Shown: positions 49,501 to 54,058, counted from the first letter of the stretch. The stretch: 56,347 nucleotides of DNA from Tieghemiomyces parasiticus (GCA_027575765.1 JANBPT010000208.1:1-56347); one strand, 5' to 3'. Translations and numbers: made by a program. Notes: generated by a model from the sequence alone, not told the origin.

Positions 49501-52500
49501 CGCCCTGTCGATCGGCCTCGCTACGTTGGATCTCGTTGATGTGGCCCACAAAGGCGCGGAACGCCGGACGGACGGGCAATCCGGCCACTGAGTCGGTTTG
49601 GTAGGCCGCTAGCCAGTCCTGAAGGAGCAGCGAGAAGGACCACCCGTCAAACAACGCGTGGTGGATCGACAGGAGGAGTCGGTGTGTACCGGATTGAGGC
49701 GTCCAGGCCAGTTGGATGCGAATCAGGGGGTTATCAAGAGCCATCCCACGGGCGCGGTCGGCGCAGAGGTAGGCTGCCTCCAGGTCACCGTTCTGTGCCC
49801 ACGTGACGGTGGCTGGCCACTCGGCATTCGGCTTGGTGAGGGCGACCTGGACGAATCCAAAAGTACCCGCCGCAGGGGTGTCGACGAAGACCGTACGCAG
49901 CAGGGGCTGACGCTCACAGACCGTGAGCCAGGCGGAACGCAGTCGGGCCTCGTCGAGTTCCCCCGTCAGGCTCAGGGCGATCTGAACGAGATAACGGGAG
50001 GGGTCCTGCAGGGAGGCCGCCAGGAGTTGGGCCTGAATCGCCGTCGTTGGGTACATGTCATCCACCTGAGTAGGCACAATTCCGCGACGGCCCAGCTCCG
50101 TAAAAACGGCTCGGAGCTCGTCGGAGGAGGCCCCCAACTGCGGCACGTCCGCAGGGGTCCAGAGGGGCCGAGGGGTCACCCGGTGGTCGGCGAGACGGCA
50201 CAGGTTAGTCAGCCAGCCGTCCATGACCTCGTGGAGCACCGTGGGAGGGAAGTACGCCGCGTTGTAGTCCACCATAAGCCTGAGCTGCTCGCCGCTGATC
50301 ACCGACATGGCGTTCAGGTTGTGAGTCATAAACTCGCCTGGCGCGTAGTCGTACTGTCCGTGAGTTCCCTGCCAATCAATGTCCACCCAGGCCCCGGAAT
50401 CGGTGCCCGCGTCGTTAAACCGTCCAAAAAAGTTAAATAAGATGTCGGTCTTGGCGGGCGTCTTGGCCAGGAGTTGCGCGCGTTCACTAGGTTGGGCTCC
50501 CGGTGAGTGACGTAGCACTCCGAAGGGGAAACCCTTACGCGGAATCTGCTGCAACGCCGCCTTGGTGGACAGCAACAATGTGGCGAGATCCGTCGCATCC
50601 GGGGTGGCCAGGACGAGCGGATAAACCGAAGTAAACCATCCCACTGTACGGCTGACATCCAGTCCGTCGCGCCAGGGCTCGCGGCCGTGGCCCTCCATAT
50701 GCAGGGCAACCGCGGGAGTACTGAACGCGGCGGCGTAAGCCGCAGCGAAAGCCGCCAGCACGAGGTCGCGTGGAGTGACTCGCCACTCGGCAGCCACTGC
50801 GCCGACGAGAGCCGCCGTACGTTCACGGTCCAGGACGCGACCCCCGGATTCCCGCTGGTAATCGACCGTATCGACACGGTGCGTGAGTGGAGACGGCACG
50901 ATTGCAGAGTCGGGAAACGACTGGGCGGGCCATTCGGTGGCCTTCATCTGGGAGGCGTGCAGGTCCAACTGCTCAGCCCAGACGCGGAAGGCCAGGCTTG
51001 GGGCGGGGAGCGGCTGGCCGTCCAAGAGGCTGTTGAGGTCCTCGACTATGATACGCCACGACACCAGGTCGATGAAGAGATGGTGGACTGTGAGGTGAAG
51101 GATAGCAGGGGCAGTGACATCTACGGGGTCGGTAAGCAGGACGGCCGCTAGAAGGGGACCATGGGCTAGGTCGAATTCGCTGGGGATCGCCGTGAGGTAA
51201 GCGTCACGGTCTGCGGGGGTCAGGGCTACGACTCGCACCAGGATATGGTCGGTTAGGGTACCCATGACGGGGACCTCCTGGCACCAATTTCCCTCGGCTA
51301 CATCTTGAGTGTAACGAGCGCGCAGCATGTCGTGGTGAGCCACGAGGGTGGTTAGGGCCGCCTCCAGTTGGTCGCGGGTGAGTGGACGGCGCACCCGACA
51401 GTTAAACGACTGGTTGAAATGGAATCGGCGTCGCACAGGCCATTCAAAGAACCAGCGCTGGATCGGGGTTAGGGGTACGGGGCCTGTGGCTGGGCCGGTC
51501 AGCGTCGCGTCAGGGGCGGTTCCCTCGGTTTCGAGGGGCTGCAATTGGGAGGCCATGGCGCGTAGGGTGGGTTGGTCAAAGATTTGGGGGACGGTGAGGC
51601 GGTATCCTCGCTGGCGGCACTGCGCAACGGTAAGGATAGCTACGATAGAGTCACCTCCCAGGCGGAAAAAGTGACTGTCGTGGCGCAGAGTGGCGACCGG
51701 GCGACGTAGAACATGGCCCCATACCGCGGCAAGTGCGGCTTGGGCCTGGGTGTCCCAAACGGCGGAATCGGCCGGGTTAGAAGCGGCAACGTCGGACTTG
51801 AGCTCAGGGACGATGGGGAGTGCCTCGCGGTCAACCTTATCGCTACGGGTGCGCGGGAAGGTGGTCAATGCCATGAGATAGGTGGGCACCATGTAGCGCG
51901 GAAGGCCAGTGGCCAAATGGACGCGGAGGTCGTCCAGATCTACCGTGGCAGGGGTCACATAACCTATCAACCGGTCCCGGTGAACCACGGTCACGGCCTG
52001 CGTCACACCAGGGTAGGCTAGCAGGCAAGTGTCGATCTCGCCCAGCTCGATCCGGAAACCGTTGACTTTTACTTGGTGATCAATCCGGCCTAAGTACTCT
52101 AACCGGCCGTCCGGCAGCCAGCGGGCATAGTCTCCAGTACGGTAGACCCGGCCGGGCCCGAAGGGGTTGGCCAGGAAACGAGTGGCACTGAGCTCCGGGA
52201 GGTTGTTGTAGCCGCGGGCAACGCCCACGCCACCAATCAATAGCTCTCCGGGAACACCTACGGGCACTGGTTGCAGGCTGTCATCTACAATGTACGACGC
52301 GGTACCCGCTATCGGTTTACCAATGGTTACTGGTTCGTCGGGGGCTACAACACCGTAGTGGGTGAAGACGGTGGCCTCAGTGGGCCCGTAGCCGTTGCCG
52401 ATTGGACACCGAGATTCCCACCGCCGACGTAGGTCTACCGGGAAGGCCTCACCTACACTGGTGATCTGGCGCAGACGCGGGAACCGATCGGGGTCAACCA

Positions 52501-54058
52501 GGGCCAGGAATGACGGCGTGGCAGTGATGATGTCAGCCATGGCTAGGTCGGCCAGGGGATCCTCGCCGGATAGAACCAGGGTACCACCGTTACATAACGT
52601 GACGAACCCTTCGTACAGGAAGGCGTCAAAGGCCACCGAGAAAACCTGGAACACGGTCACGCCCGGTCCAATTTCGTCGGAGCGGCAAGGAATGCGGACA
52701 ATGTTGGACAGACCGTGATGTTCCACCAACACACCCTTGGGCCGGCCCGTGGTGCCCGACGTGTAGATGACGTAGGCGAGCTGGTCGGGGGTAACGGTTG
52801 GCAGTGCTGGCGAGGAAGCAGGGTCTGGGAGGCTGGCGACCGGGGGCTCGACATCGACGACGCAGACTAGGCCGTCGTAGACCGCGGCCAGGGTCTCACG
52901 CAGGGCCGCGGTGGTCAGTACCACCGGGGCGTCGCAGTCCGTTAGAATGTAGCGGGTGCGATCGGCCGGGTACTGGACGTCGATGGGCACGAAGGCACCT
53001 CCAGCCTTCAGAACGGCCAGCATCGCGAACATGACCCAGTGCGACTTTGGTATGAATAGGGCGACACGAGTCTCGCTCGTCACTCCGAACTCCTGCCGTA
53101 GGCGGCAGGCGAGGTCAGTACTGGTGCGACTGAGGGTTTCGTAGGTCACCGTCTCCCCAGCGAAGGTTTGGGCCGCGACTTCCGGATGCGACTTGGCCCA
53201 CTCATCGACCATCTCGACAACAGGGACGAAGGTAGTACTCTGATCGCACGATGGCAAAGGGGGGTTAAAGGTGTGGAGGACTTTCTGCCTGTGTTCCAAG
53301 TCGAGCCACTGCACTGAAGCCACAGTCGGCTGGACGGTACTGGTTTCCACCGGAAGGGTGGTCAGCTGGACTAGGCTACCCAGCAGACACGCGAGCTGAC
53401 GAACCAGTTCTTCCGCTGCAATGCGATGGATACGGCGTGTATCGTAGGCGAGGACGATCTGATCCACGCCGTCGACTGGGGCGGGGCCAACAGTGACGGC
53501 CACCGTTACCCCGGTGCGTTCCATCCAGAGGCGTGCAGCGGTCAGAAAGACGGATTCCGCCACGGCCCCAGTCTCGACGGCATGGACGATCATGGTTTCG
53601 AACAGAGCCACGTCGAATTGTTCCGCCTGATCCGACGCGGTCGGTTCCGGGGAGTGACTTAGCGACTCGGAAATCTCTGCCAGCCATGGCAGGAGGGGGC
53701 GACCTGGCGTACAGCCCGGAACTGTGGCGATCATGGAGTGGTCTTCGGTTTGTGACGATACAACCAATCGCCCAATAACCAGACGGTCTGTGCGGGCATA
53801 GCGGGTCACCAGCACTGACCACGCCGCCTGGAGGAGGATCGAGGTAGACATGCCCGTTGCATCCGTCCACGCAGCCATGTCGAGCAAGAGCGGGCAGGCC
53901 TGCGTGTCGATGCCACCCTGTGGGACTGTGGGTTTGAGTAGGGGGAGGGCTTCGTAGTCGCCATAGCCCTGGGCAAGGAGGGCCGAGTAATGAGCGATAC
54001 GCAAGACGCTGTCGGTGGCGGTACCGGTGGTGACGTTATAGCGGTCGGTGTGTGACAT
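30062..54058 (-). CDS. Giant nonribosomal peptide synthetase, 7,998 residues
   Basis: Multimodular enzyme that assembles a peptide on 4'-phosphopantetheine arms without ribosomes. It is one uninterrupted frame of 24 kb with no intron. Domains in order: partial C (1-285); A1, T1 (Ser804), E1; C2, A-domain remnant, carrier without serine (Phe1922); C3 (HVxxxDG), A2, T2 (Ser2933), E2; C4, A3, T3 (Ser4458), E3; C5, A4, T4 (Ser5976), E4; C6, A5, T5 (Ser7510), E5. T-core GGDS, A3-type YTSGTTGRPKG, C-type HHxxxDGWS and E-type HHxxxDLVSW plus RTVGWFT motifs are plain. Fungal-style C openings (YPCTPLQ, YPCAPLQEGLL) argue for a fungal enzyme. The start follows a stop-rich leader, and an N-terminal half C domain is known from other fungal synthetases. 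There is no thioesterase, reductase or terminal C domain. The product is unknown; an all-D oligopeptide is predicted. Modules are listed below. Confidence 0.97.
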   Translation of the reverse strand: MSHTDRYNVTTGTATDSVLRIAHYSALLAQGYGDYEALPLLKPTVPQGGIDTQACPLLLDMAAWTDATGMSTSILLQAAWSVLVTRYARTDRLVIGRLVVSSQTEDHSMIATVPGCTPGRPLLPWLAEISESLSHSPEPTASDQAEQFDVALFETMIVHAVETGAVAESVFLTAARLWMERTGVTVAVTVGPAPVDGVDQIVLAYDTRRIHRIAAEELVRQLACLLGSLVQLTTLPVETSTVQPTVASVQWLDLEHRQKVLHTFNPPLPSCDQSTTFVPVVEMVDEWAKSHPEVAAQTFAGETVTYETLSRTSTDLACRLRQEFGVTSETRVALFIPKSHWVMFAMLAVLKAGGAFVPIDVQYPADRTRYILTDCDAPVVLTTAALRETLAAVYDGLVCVVDVEPPVASLPDPASSPALPTVTPDQLAYVIYTSGTTGRPKGVLVEHHGLSNIVRIPCRSDEIGPGVTVFQVFSVAFDAFLYEGFVTLCNGGTLVLSGEDPLADLAMADIITATPSFLALVDPDRFPRLRQITSVGEAFPVDLRRRWESRCPIGNGYGPTEATVFTHYGVVAPDEPVTIGKPIAGTASYIVDDSLQPVPVGVPGELLIGGVGVARGYNNLPELSATRFLANPFGPGRVYRTGDYARWLPDGRLEYLGRIDHQVKVNGFRIELGEIDTCLLAYPGVTQAVTVVHRDRLIGYVTPATVDLDDLRVHLATGLPRYMVPTYLMALTTFPRTRSDKVDREALPIVPELKSDVAASNPADSAVWDTQAQAALAAVWGHVLRRPVATLRHDSHFFRLGGDSIVAILTVAQCRQRGYRLTVPQIFDQPTLRAMASQLQPLETEGTAPDATLTGPATGPVPLTPIQRWFFEWPVRRRFHFNQSFNCRVRRPLTRDQLEAALTTLVAHHDMLRARYTQDVAEGNWCQEVPVMGTLTDHILVRVVALTPADRDAYLTAIPSEFDLAHGPLLAAVLLTDPVDVTAPAILHLTVHHLFIDLVSWRIIVEDLNSLLDGQPLPAPSLAFRVWAEQLDLHASQMKATEWPAQSFPDSAIVPSPLTHRVDTVDYQRESGGRVLDRERTAALVGAVAAEWRVTPRDLVLAAFAAAYAAAFSTPAVALHMEGHGREPWRDGLDVSRTVGWFTSVYPLVLATPDATDLATLLLSTKAALQQIPRKGFPFGVLRHSPGAQPSERAQLLAKTPAKTDILFNFFGRFNDAGTDSGAWVDIDWQGTHGQYDYAPGEFMTHNLNAMSVISGEQLRLMVDYNAAYFPPTVLHEVMDGWLTNLCRLADHRVTPRPLWTPADVPQLGASSDELRAVFTELGRRGIVPTQVDDMYPTTAIQAQLLAASLQDPSRYLVQIALSLTGELDEARLRSAWLTVCERQPLLRTVFVDTPAAGTFGFVQVALTKPNAEWPATVTWAQNGDLEAAYLCADRARGMALDNPLIRIQLAWTPQSGTHRLLLSIHHALFDGWSFSLLLQDWLAAYQTDSVAGLPVRPAFRAFVGHINEIQRSEADRQGAATFWADYLRGSRPTPLPYLGPPTVEAAPPAQFIAPLQLPMAKLHRFSQQHGLTVAALLRGAFALALGRLSGSEDVTFGSVVSGRNQGFDGIESLAGPCLNTLPVRVALAHQTSVLDWLKSLHDDQVRMIPREHDALVTVTRHAGHTDGTPLFRTMLVFENYPPPTADPECPLRITDRIGYEVTEFPLAVMVSDRGDRYDVTVFYHCTHYSNEAAAYVAGCLDHALATLISATPTVTLGDLVVPPVPTGLQGSWVADTSESHFAERGGLRFPLIILKKALEATGAARVHVVPVEPGRLLAWVDAVDSDITTMVQGLQRVLPPPLLPSAIVSVGEYFGSELADWDPSFLSRAAPLYFQLRVENSGLNPTQHWLALTYHALVANADGHTGPLATVTTDLLAGGEFTIPCLFQFCYLITTRFGLPVTPADLYRNRQLGDLATLIDNPDHTSPIAPSGLTENGCGDVVRSGPLSAAQWRSWLRCNLEEPSSLVIRAAYRVTDTTLNLERLQLAVLALADRHEILRTTFQPTGPTVVQSVHAQATCDVSDAPLRPSFDPQRLPLFAVTLSDSNRLTCAFHVLIMDGPSLPQFLVQLMRTYEALSDEGLGPALPAEPTQLLDLIAGDPNQKTATNVDRSLAPEFIPLDLPTDLPRPTLFAPEAQEHRLEFTPAAQADLARIAEETDTDLVAVWGTMWGAFVSRISHRQDVHQGVSRPSLFGQGHAVLGPCAALHTTTLSHPTGRCLADLLAHDSPSLPPEGATSITALPLGWDPRFAYPHQVTLEFRDWRSPTRKSGWDLLSDEPGPDDIAPTTTSELHLTVEVDRTDRTFLCLTSAAWLFTTDHARRLLANFVHFVEAAVAQPAQSLDTLDLVAPAELSLILDHFSHDAAATTHPFPADASLPTLLRERMSRFAGTVAIQHSACSVTYADLIRHSATLAGKLQGLGVTAGDRVAVIVQRHPALLVTLLGLWHLGAVYVPIDAQLPPKRRDFILQTADCRLIVNITAFAPPDHLSVPVLPFTLPDVDTLPVSPTAPMVNLRLDQPAYLIFTSGTTGVPKGVLVSHAGLANLAMAHAGSLCPRPGTRILHPMAPGFDGFLHIAFIALCHGGTLVLPTDTEGLLAGLATVDTAVVTPSMLAAVDPSDHPQLQIIGVAAEPLPAALADQWADRVELYNYYGPTEATICSHIGRVYPGRPITIGKPLANTTCYIVDPALRPVPIGVTGEIMLGGQNLALGYYNQPELTETKFVPNPFGPGKLYHTGDLGRWTADGQVLYVGRIDEQVKLRGFRIELAEVESCLRLRSEVKAAVALVHRAQLAAFVAAPNELDEAAVRRDLADHLPHYMLPSRILTLQTLPLTVNGKVDYQQLRSLLEQTALLPSAALALSGQARVLREVLAAVLGIAADHIDMAHNFYRVGGDSISAIQTASRCRQLGWQIAVPDLLRGDPLGKTAQSCMVAHASAHESRPSPTVMPGQAFPLTPIQRWFLSVRRFRNVHRFNQTFVFELTRPVGRDVIQQALTQVRDTHPMLRATFTLQTESSLPVWTQTYLAPEEAAPVSVIKRQAELADLPAAVAEVHAAINIHTGPLLSAGILQVSEADAGLLILSVHHLVVDLVSWSTLLEDLAAALNGAGPVPATLPFPDWAAALNQHGHQSTADDDTPGANLSQITSWASTIDPNLLVTNTVGQARTIRIGIATETSHRLLCPTPGLQTTDLLIAALAAAFHRWQPDQPSPVIDTEGHGRRPWLPTQDLARTVGWFTTVLALAPVIPASSGPAAWIRAAKAAVREATQDELRASVRRFAAVDPTAEGYHPGDVAFNFLGQTVNNQALTAQGTAPWRPRFDLRHLVSEMDGAELRAHLLDVVVLVTDDGTLAVEVTYPPSMFAPPVMAKFQSALTDEMDRLTKQLTITPHHRYWVPLDFPLLPAITTVDLLAFETELTRHSLSTAMVETVYPCTPLQAGLLAVTTRRPAEYALQLSFTLRGLTVRDRVYTALQAVVRRHPILRTRFLLEGFGRYTEAVQVVTRNTEFPWFDAASWSELGHDGEAGYLAADRQRGFHVQLAPMLRLTTVAESTNRIRCVLTSHHAILDGWSNGILLRELHLALTATADFATLPAAVPYEAFVRHLGGQNPAQARKFWSDFLTGVPKEGTQLRLPAPLAPPERLRDAELLHSLYPDAGALRRRAEHHGLTVSSLLRAAWALLLHAYTGQTDVVFGVTVAGRAVPVDGIEHLMGFCINTIPFRATVDPGVSLLAFLRTVGDHSAQVTAFEHSSLADISRWIDPAEGRATLFNTILVYENYPSDTNEADPAAVALTDVTADEFTEYPVSGCFFDDPAGSLCVRLTYKTAEVDGVYVGHLAAALTRYIGLIAVALETHLHPSTETTLAQLALTRLEQERELLAWSQPAALAEPNVTVVDLIHAWSTELPDHVAIEQGLDQTTYATLWTTAGRIAHQLLTLVATDPHTSVVIGLLVTRHPATIVAMLGVLRAGFAYVPIDATNPADRQIALLTECACPVVVDIAGTCTYLGPGPAGNTKNGWHYTTFADLAGDVAEPNVSLPLPSPDDLVYIVYTSGSTGRPKGVQILHRGLANLVQSPPHNLGVQRGERVLQLFNLAFDGCVNDIYSCLANGGTLVLNPPISASFDNIDVVALTPSLLAAFDPAEFGRVGRLMTAAEPLPQPLADRWAARFPMYNLYGPSEATVCTHVGRVEPGRPITLGRPIAGSVCYVLDALLRLVPTGAVGELFLGGPNLARGYLHRPDLDAQAFCANPFGPGKLYRTGDLVRWLADGALQYMGRTGDFVKVRGFRIELGEIDAVLSQCPGVDAGAALVHRDRIYACVAPAEVDTTAAHDLLAAKLPTYMVPHRIYSLSSLPTTANNKVDRAALNRHVVAAEMAVEAEEASNQCDASLPQDDVQRRVVTAMAASLHLDPTRVGLHASFFQLGGDSISAIRYVARLRDAGVTATVGQVFDHPTPYGLAAVADVIGDAVVDLVVQDPVVGPFDLTPVQSWFWDLGLVNVHRFNQSFLLELTVPHDPAAITAALCRLVTHHDILRVRFNPTPAEGSSWAPQLPAAIAVDEDLLVAVREDPIPLADLPTACVALTDRIRLDTGPVSVAGVFHTDPKTQWLFWSVHHLAVDLVSWRILLEDLAMLLKEPTTTLPKKTVSYLAWSAHLREYADQVTWPTESTEIVALYADTDVADPLTVNLVGARVNETLELSSDITGALFLGPTAVTWSAQPVELLLAGFAAAYLDHYGAPSMQVDVEGHGRQPFGPLDLSRTVGWFTAIYPVTFRNDAQHPLTAALRSAKQGLRGAPHAGLAFGMRKYLGPDSARLSYGRVAFNYLGRFEDLEAADAPFHARSELLPDACDLDAEEAWPYLLELNCRHVGDRLELAIRHCPSVHHQATVRQLLKQWATHLSTFATGHPATAPVSCLAPVDVPLLPCSQDSLDMLLQEASTAGGFSPGDVERILPATPLQEGLVVRTMQDPSAYLVQMVFDIVGNLDLERYRGVWNDLTARYEALRTRLHATDQLPGVTLLQFVLRTARMNWHVADWTDCPPVELSDREAAFIAADRQCGFTLDGPLVRVAVLTTGSARHRCIFTVHHTLLDGWSNSRLLAESLAFYHAIPLDPPVQFHPFVRYLTEQSPAQAQTFWQTYLDNVLPTPAIQLPVDPVLIESTEESRGDNGGSTDVPAVSQSHWLTFSTPLDQLTAFTRRQDLTVATVLRALWGLLLARYVGNASEVTFGVVVSGRNVPILDVERLVGMCINTVAVRVRFPAEASVQAWLRTLHRDAGRMIPHEHHRLVDVKAWAGVASQTDLFQSLLVYENYPVAETPATEEPEIRYDRGEGHEFTEYPLSVCFVEDPANGHLRVRLLYDATRYLPVYVEHMAAALDDILTRLVQASPDQCVADLFTLPPAEAQLVLHTWAEGPTDDSPDLEIGLHNWVVRQAQRDPDAVALEYIDQRWTYAELHQMGSRVAHWLQDRGLARNRPVALVIDRCPAMVFGLLGTLLAGGAYCPMEASNAADRLRHMLHELDTPIVLTTAAHYNFVTETLGVEPARVGCLDDLIAVPDVPLIDTMVDPNDLAYVIFTSGTTGRPKGVPIRHRGIVNFVRHAPHNFSNGPGTRVMQFLNVAFDGCISETFTTLANGATLVLREEDFSLTARRVTNLICTPSALAILDPADYPNLQVVATAGEPLPYSLVQRWAGRCTFYNAYGPSEVSIGSHTGRVLPGRLVSVGIPLANTACYVLDEALRPVPAGVTGELYLAGRGLSPGYWQRPDLTERVFLPNPFGPGRIYRTGDLGRWLPDGGIQILGRSDSQVKLRGFRIELGELESTAELDPAVAQAAAVVKDQQLVLYLAPSSGDTTTIDCTAVSDQLGARLPAYMVPHHLITLATMPLTSNGKVDRRQLAGRPLPTAATGRATLYACDPAVLGALVDALAATLNVDPATCNANASFFELGGDSISAIQLVSRAKRAGLDVTVAQVFKTPILAQLAGQVRFAAAPADSIVHRTDASPLGLVPLTPIQHWFLSQPFKRIDQFNMSFLLGCRTELTLDAVREALHYLVRHHDMLRVRLTRNSRGDWQQNVPPVSNTGEATAADLTPFVRLTEETFPDLDSLSAWVHAEQTTLSLAQGPILAVGLVTIAAGAPHAGTYLFVTVHHFALDLVSWRIMLEDLEALLCGRELPPKSMAFRQWAALLESHAQTQLATTWPAYPPVTPIPLDFDVDRRAYVPLAACRSLERALGPTLTDQLFCQLSTVADVKPQELMVAALVAAVQHVFSTDSLEIELESHGRHPWDDAIDLSRTVGWFTVTYPLPFHPPILPGATDAAESATRARLARLRHVKQRLRAVPNHGFPYSLLSYPKSAETGPSVTKPDLLFNYLGRFEQLESAQAFWRSRDELLGEDAGNVAKTEAWNRILDAVCKVDADRGLVVCLTFNTALHRESTATRLVDIWRDELACLLTDLVSGSAAVYCPADFPLLDATEAQLDTLVETELPRLGLDLRQIETLYPCAPLQEGLLGALLRDATSYTVQTAFDVRGPLDPARFKRAWDAVGQAHAILRTRFLLGSPALGGAHLQLVLKQFTALWYEADLTDLAENYSEWERDYLGRDRQRGFRPHEPLLRFALIRVGADRHRFLFTVHHSLADGWSSALMIAQLLAHYIDRALPTAVADYEAFIRYLVHQDAEEARMHWANLLSGITEPTVLSGPPIPVPKTTTAAEPEPKLSNFVTVDLPGMAGLNHRVQSRGITFATLLRAAWGLVLHRYTDRASVTFGVVVSGRNLPVTNMDQLIGLCINNVPFRVDVDPTVPVDGWLRGLHGQAADGVRFEHCRLTDIHRWGPLGPGTALFNTALVYENYPVGEPDPDCPITVTGEYGVEHTDFDLSLCAFVHDDTLTVKVEYQPAKFEPDFVGRLAHHFTTAVYRLACAEPAASLGSVDVFDTDEATQLTPRDALEPTGPTTSVLALIEARTQATPDRVAMRLSDDRTLTYNSFWRRAGHLAVRLLETVIAVGTPASRPPVVALLTADRAELAVGQLTAWRAGAAFLVLDPIHPTEHLTYILQDMPVLCVLVGTGVDEAVVAALPTHVRTSALNPAWGDLADADTADPVDLPEVTPQDPAWMVYTSGSTDHPKGVWIDHAAAAASLTGISEIIQPRADDVVSPVLAPACDAAIAELWVPLLAGATVVTAPLYLPDVLATSTVLSCTPSLLATLDPTLSPRLRCVVVGGEVLPPALAHRWSTHVRLVHCYGSCETSIYSHATVLAAGDPINLTPIRGALGYVLDAHQRPVPIGTVGELYISGATLAREYFSRSELTAAQFLPNPFGPGRVYRTGDAVRLLDAQGSIAFVGRLDDQVKVQGFRVELGDVKAALLAHPGVDNAYAAVQRGHLVGFVTPASLDSAAVLATVRTLLPAHMVPESLATLDTLPRTPQGRVDRRALPALEVTSLTSAVPTLPTESLAQDLPNLGTLLDILADVLQKDRSTLNPTATFFQLGGDSLVAVHLAAKCRSAGLDLRLADIDRQRTVRDLARSCTPTADATVYSEADTATGQFTLTPVQRNFFRMNLAAPHEFRLSILLQSATVHPLTRWQQVLLALMRHHDLLRSRYDGCGPINDTSEGAATLTGWVADDAPEVTDWLSYHAVASEQAMRDLIPSFLDGLNYAEGPLVRAGVFDIGDQQYFLFTAHHLVVDLVSLRILVEDLETLMRGFSLPPKTLGFRRWSALLTEWARQLQPTDWPDMPSHPPIAPDYPLTAATRTVVSQTGATTYLDANLTRALFGPAAEALGAEPLELMLTALVRAFVTCYPDRAGLVLEFQSHGRQAHLPGYDVSRTVGWFTALYPVSLTAADPHESLTGTLRKVQAALRTIPHRGFTYPLLRHRSAADRERLGSVPQYAFNYLGRVDATGVRSTSQLFQSRADIMREYSQLGLANCWPYLLDFLCFHDDDRLAINVGYSTDVFATSNIERLATTWRETLEQLLRSVSNRA
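34546..39165 (-). other. NRPS module 5: C5-A4-T4-E4
   Basis: C5 starts VERILPATPLQEGL and has TVHHTLLDGWSN near 5115. A4 has FTSGTTGRPKG near 5601, AYGPSEV, YRTGDLGRW and NGKVD. T4 is FFELGGDSI with Ser5976. E4 has TVHHFALDLVSW near 6170 and ESHGRHPW, so the catalytic Glu is kept while the next Gly is Ser, then RTVGWFTVTYPL and FNYLGRF. Hand-aligned pocket: D-G-S-I-A-A-A-I-G-K. Expected to be functional. Confidence 0.9.
39166..43710 (-). other. NRPS module 4: C4-A3-T3-E3
   Basis: C4 starts VETVYPCTPLQAGLL and has SHHAILDGWSN near 3597. A3 (about 3910-4400) has YTSGSTGRPKG, LYGPSEA, YRTGDLVRW and NNKVD. T3 is FFQLGGDSI with Ser4458. E3 has SVHHLAVDLVSW near 4640, VEGHGRQPF and RTVGWFTAIYPV, plus FNYLGRF. 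All core residues are present, so the module should be functional. Hand-aligned pocket: D-G-N-A-M-A-L-V-C-K. Confidence 0.9.
43711..48180 (-). other. NRPS module 3: C3-A2-T2-E2
   Basis: C3 (about 1975-2400) reads CAFHVLIMDGPS, so the second, catalytic histidine of HHxxxDG is Val2095; it also lacks the usual YPCTPLQ opening. A2 (about 2410-2890) is complete, with FTSGTTGVPKG, YYGPTEA, YHTGDLGRW and NGKVD. T2 has VGGDS with Ser2933. E2 (about 2980-3445) has SVHHLVVDLVSW, TEGHGRRPW and ARTVGWFT. Hand-aligned pocket: D-G-H-V-G-A-Y-I-C-K. Confidence 0.88.
48181..50130 (-). other. NRPS module 2: vestigial C-(A remnant)-T without serine
   Basis: C2 (about 1311-1750) keeps SIHHALFDGWS and looks active. 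Directly after it, only about 130 residues resemble the C-terminal subdomain of an A domain (ARVHVVPVEPGRLLAWVD, then LPPPLLPSAIVSV). All of core motifs A1-A7 are absent. The following carrier fold has GGEFTIP where active ones have GGDSI, so the phosphopantetheine serine is replaced by Phe1922. There is no E domain. The module cannot load an amino acid by itself. Confidence 0.85.
50131..53205 (-). other. NRPS module 1: A1-T1-E1 (initiation)
   Basis: A1 spans about 286-770, with YTSGTTGRPKG near 430, NGYGPTEA, YRTGDYARW and the A10 lysine in RSDKVD. T1 is FFRLGGDSI with Ser804. E1 runs about 855-1310, with TVHHLFIDLVSW near 990, EGHGRE, RTVGWFTSVYPL and FNFFGRF, all catalytic positions intact. 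My hand-aligned A-domain pocket residues read D-A-Y-T-T-V-G-V-F-K, which I cannot match to a known substrate. Expected product: a D-aminoacyl starter. Confidence 0.9.
53206..54058 (-). other. NRPS N-terminal partial condensation domain
   Basis: Residues about 1-285. The part corresponding to the C-terminal lobe is recognisable (SILLQAAWSVLVTRYARTDRLVIGR), but the HHxxxDG catalytic half is missing. It therefore probably does not condense; it could be structural or a leftover of a former upstream module. I found no upstream exon that would complete it. Confidence 0.7.
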
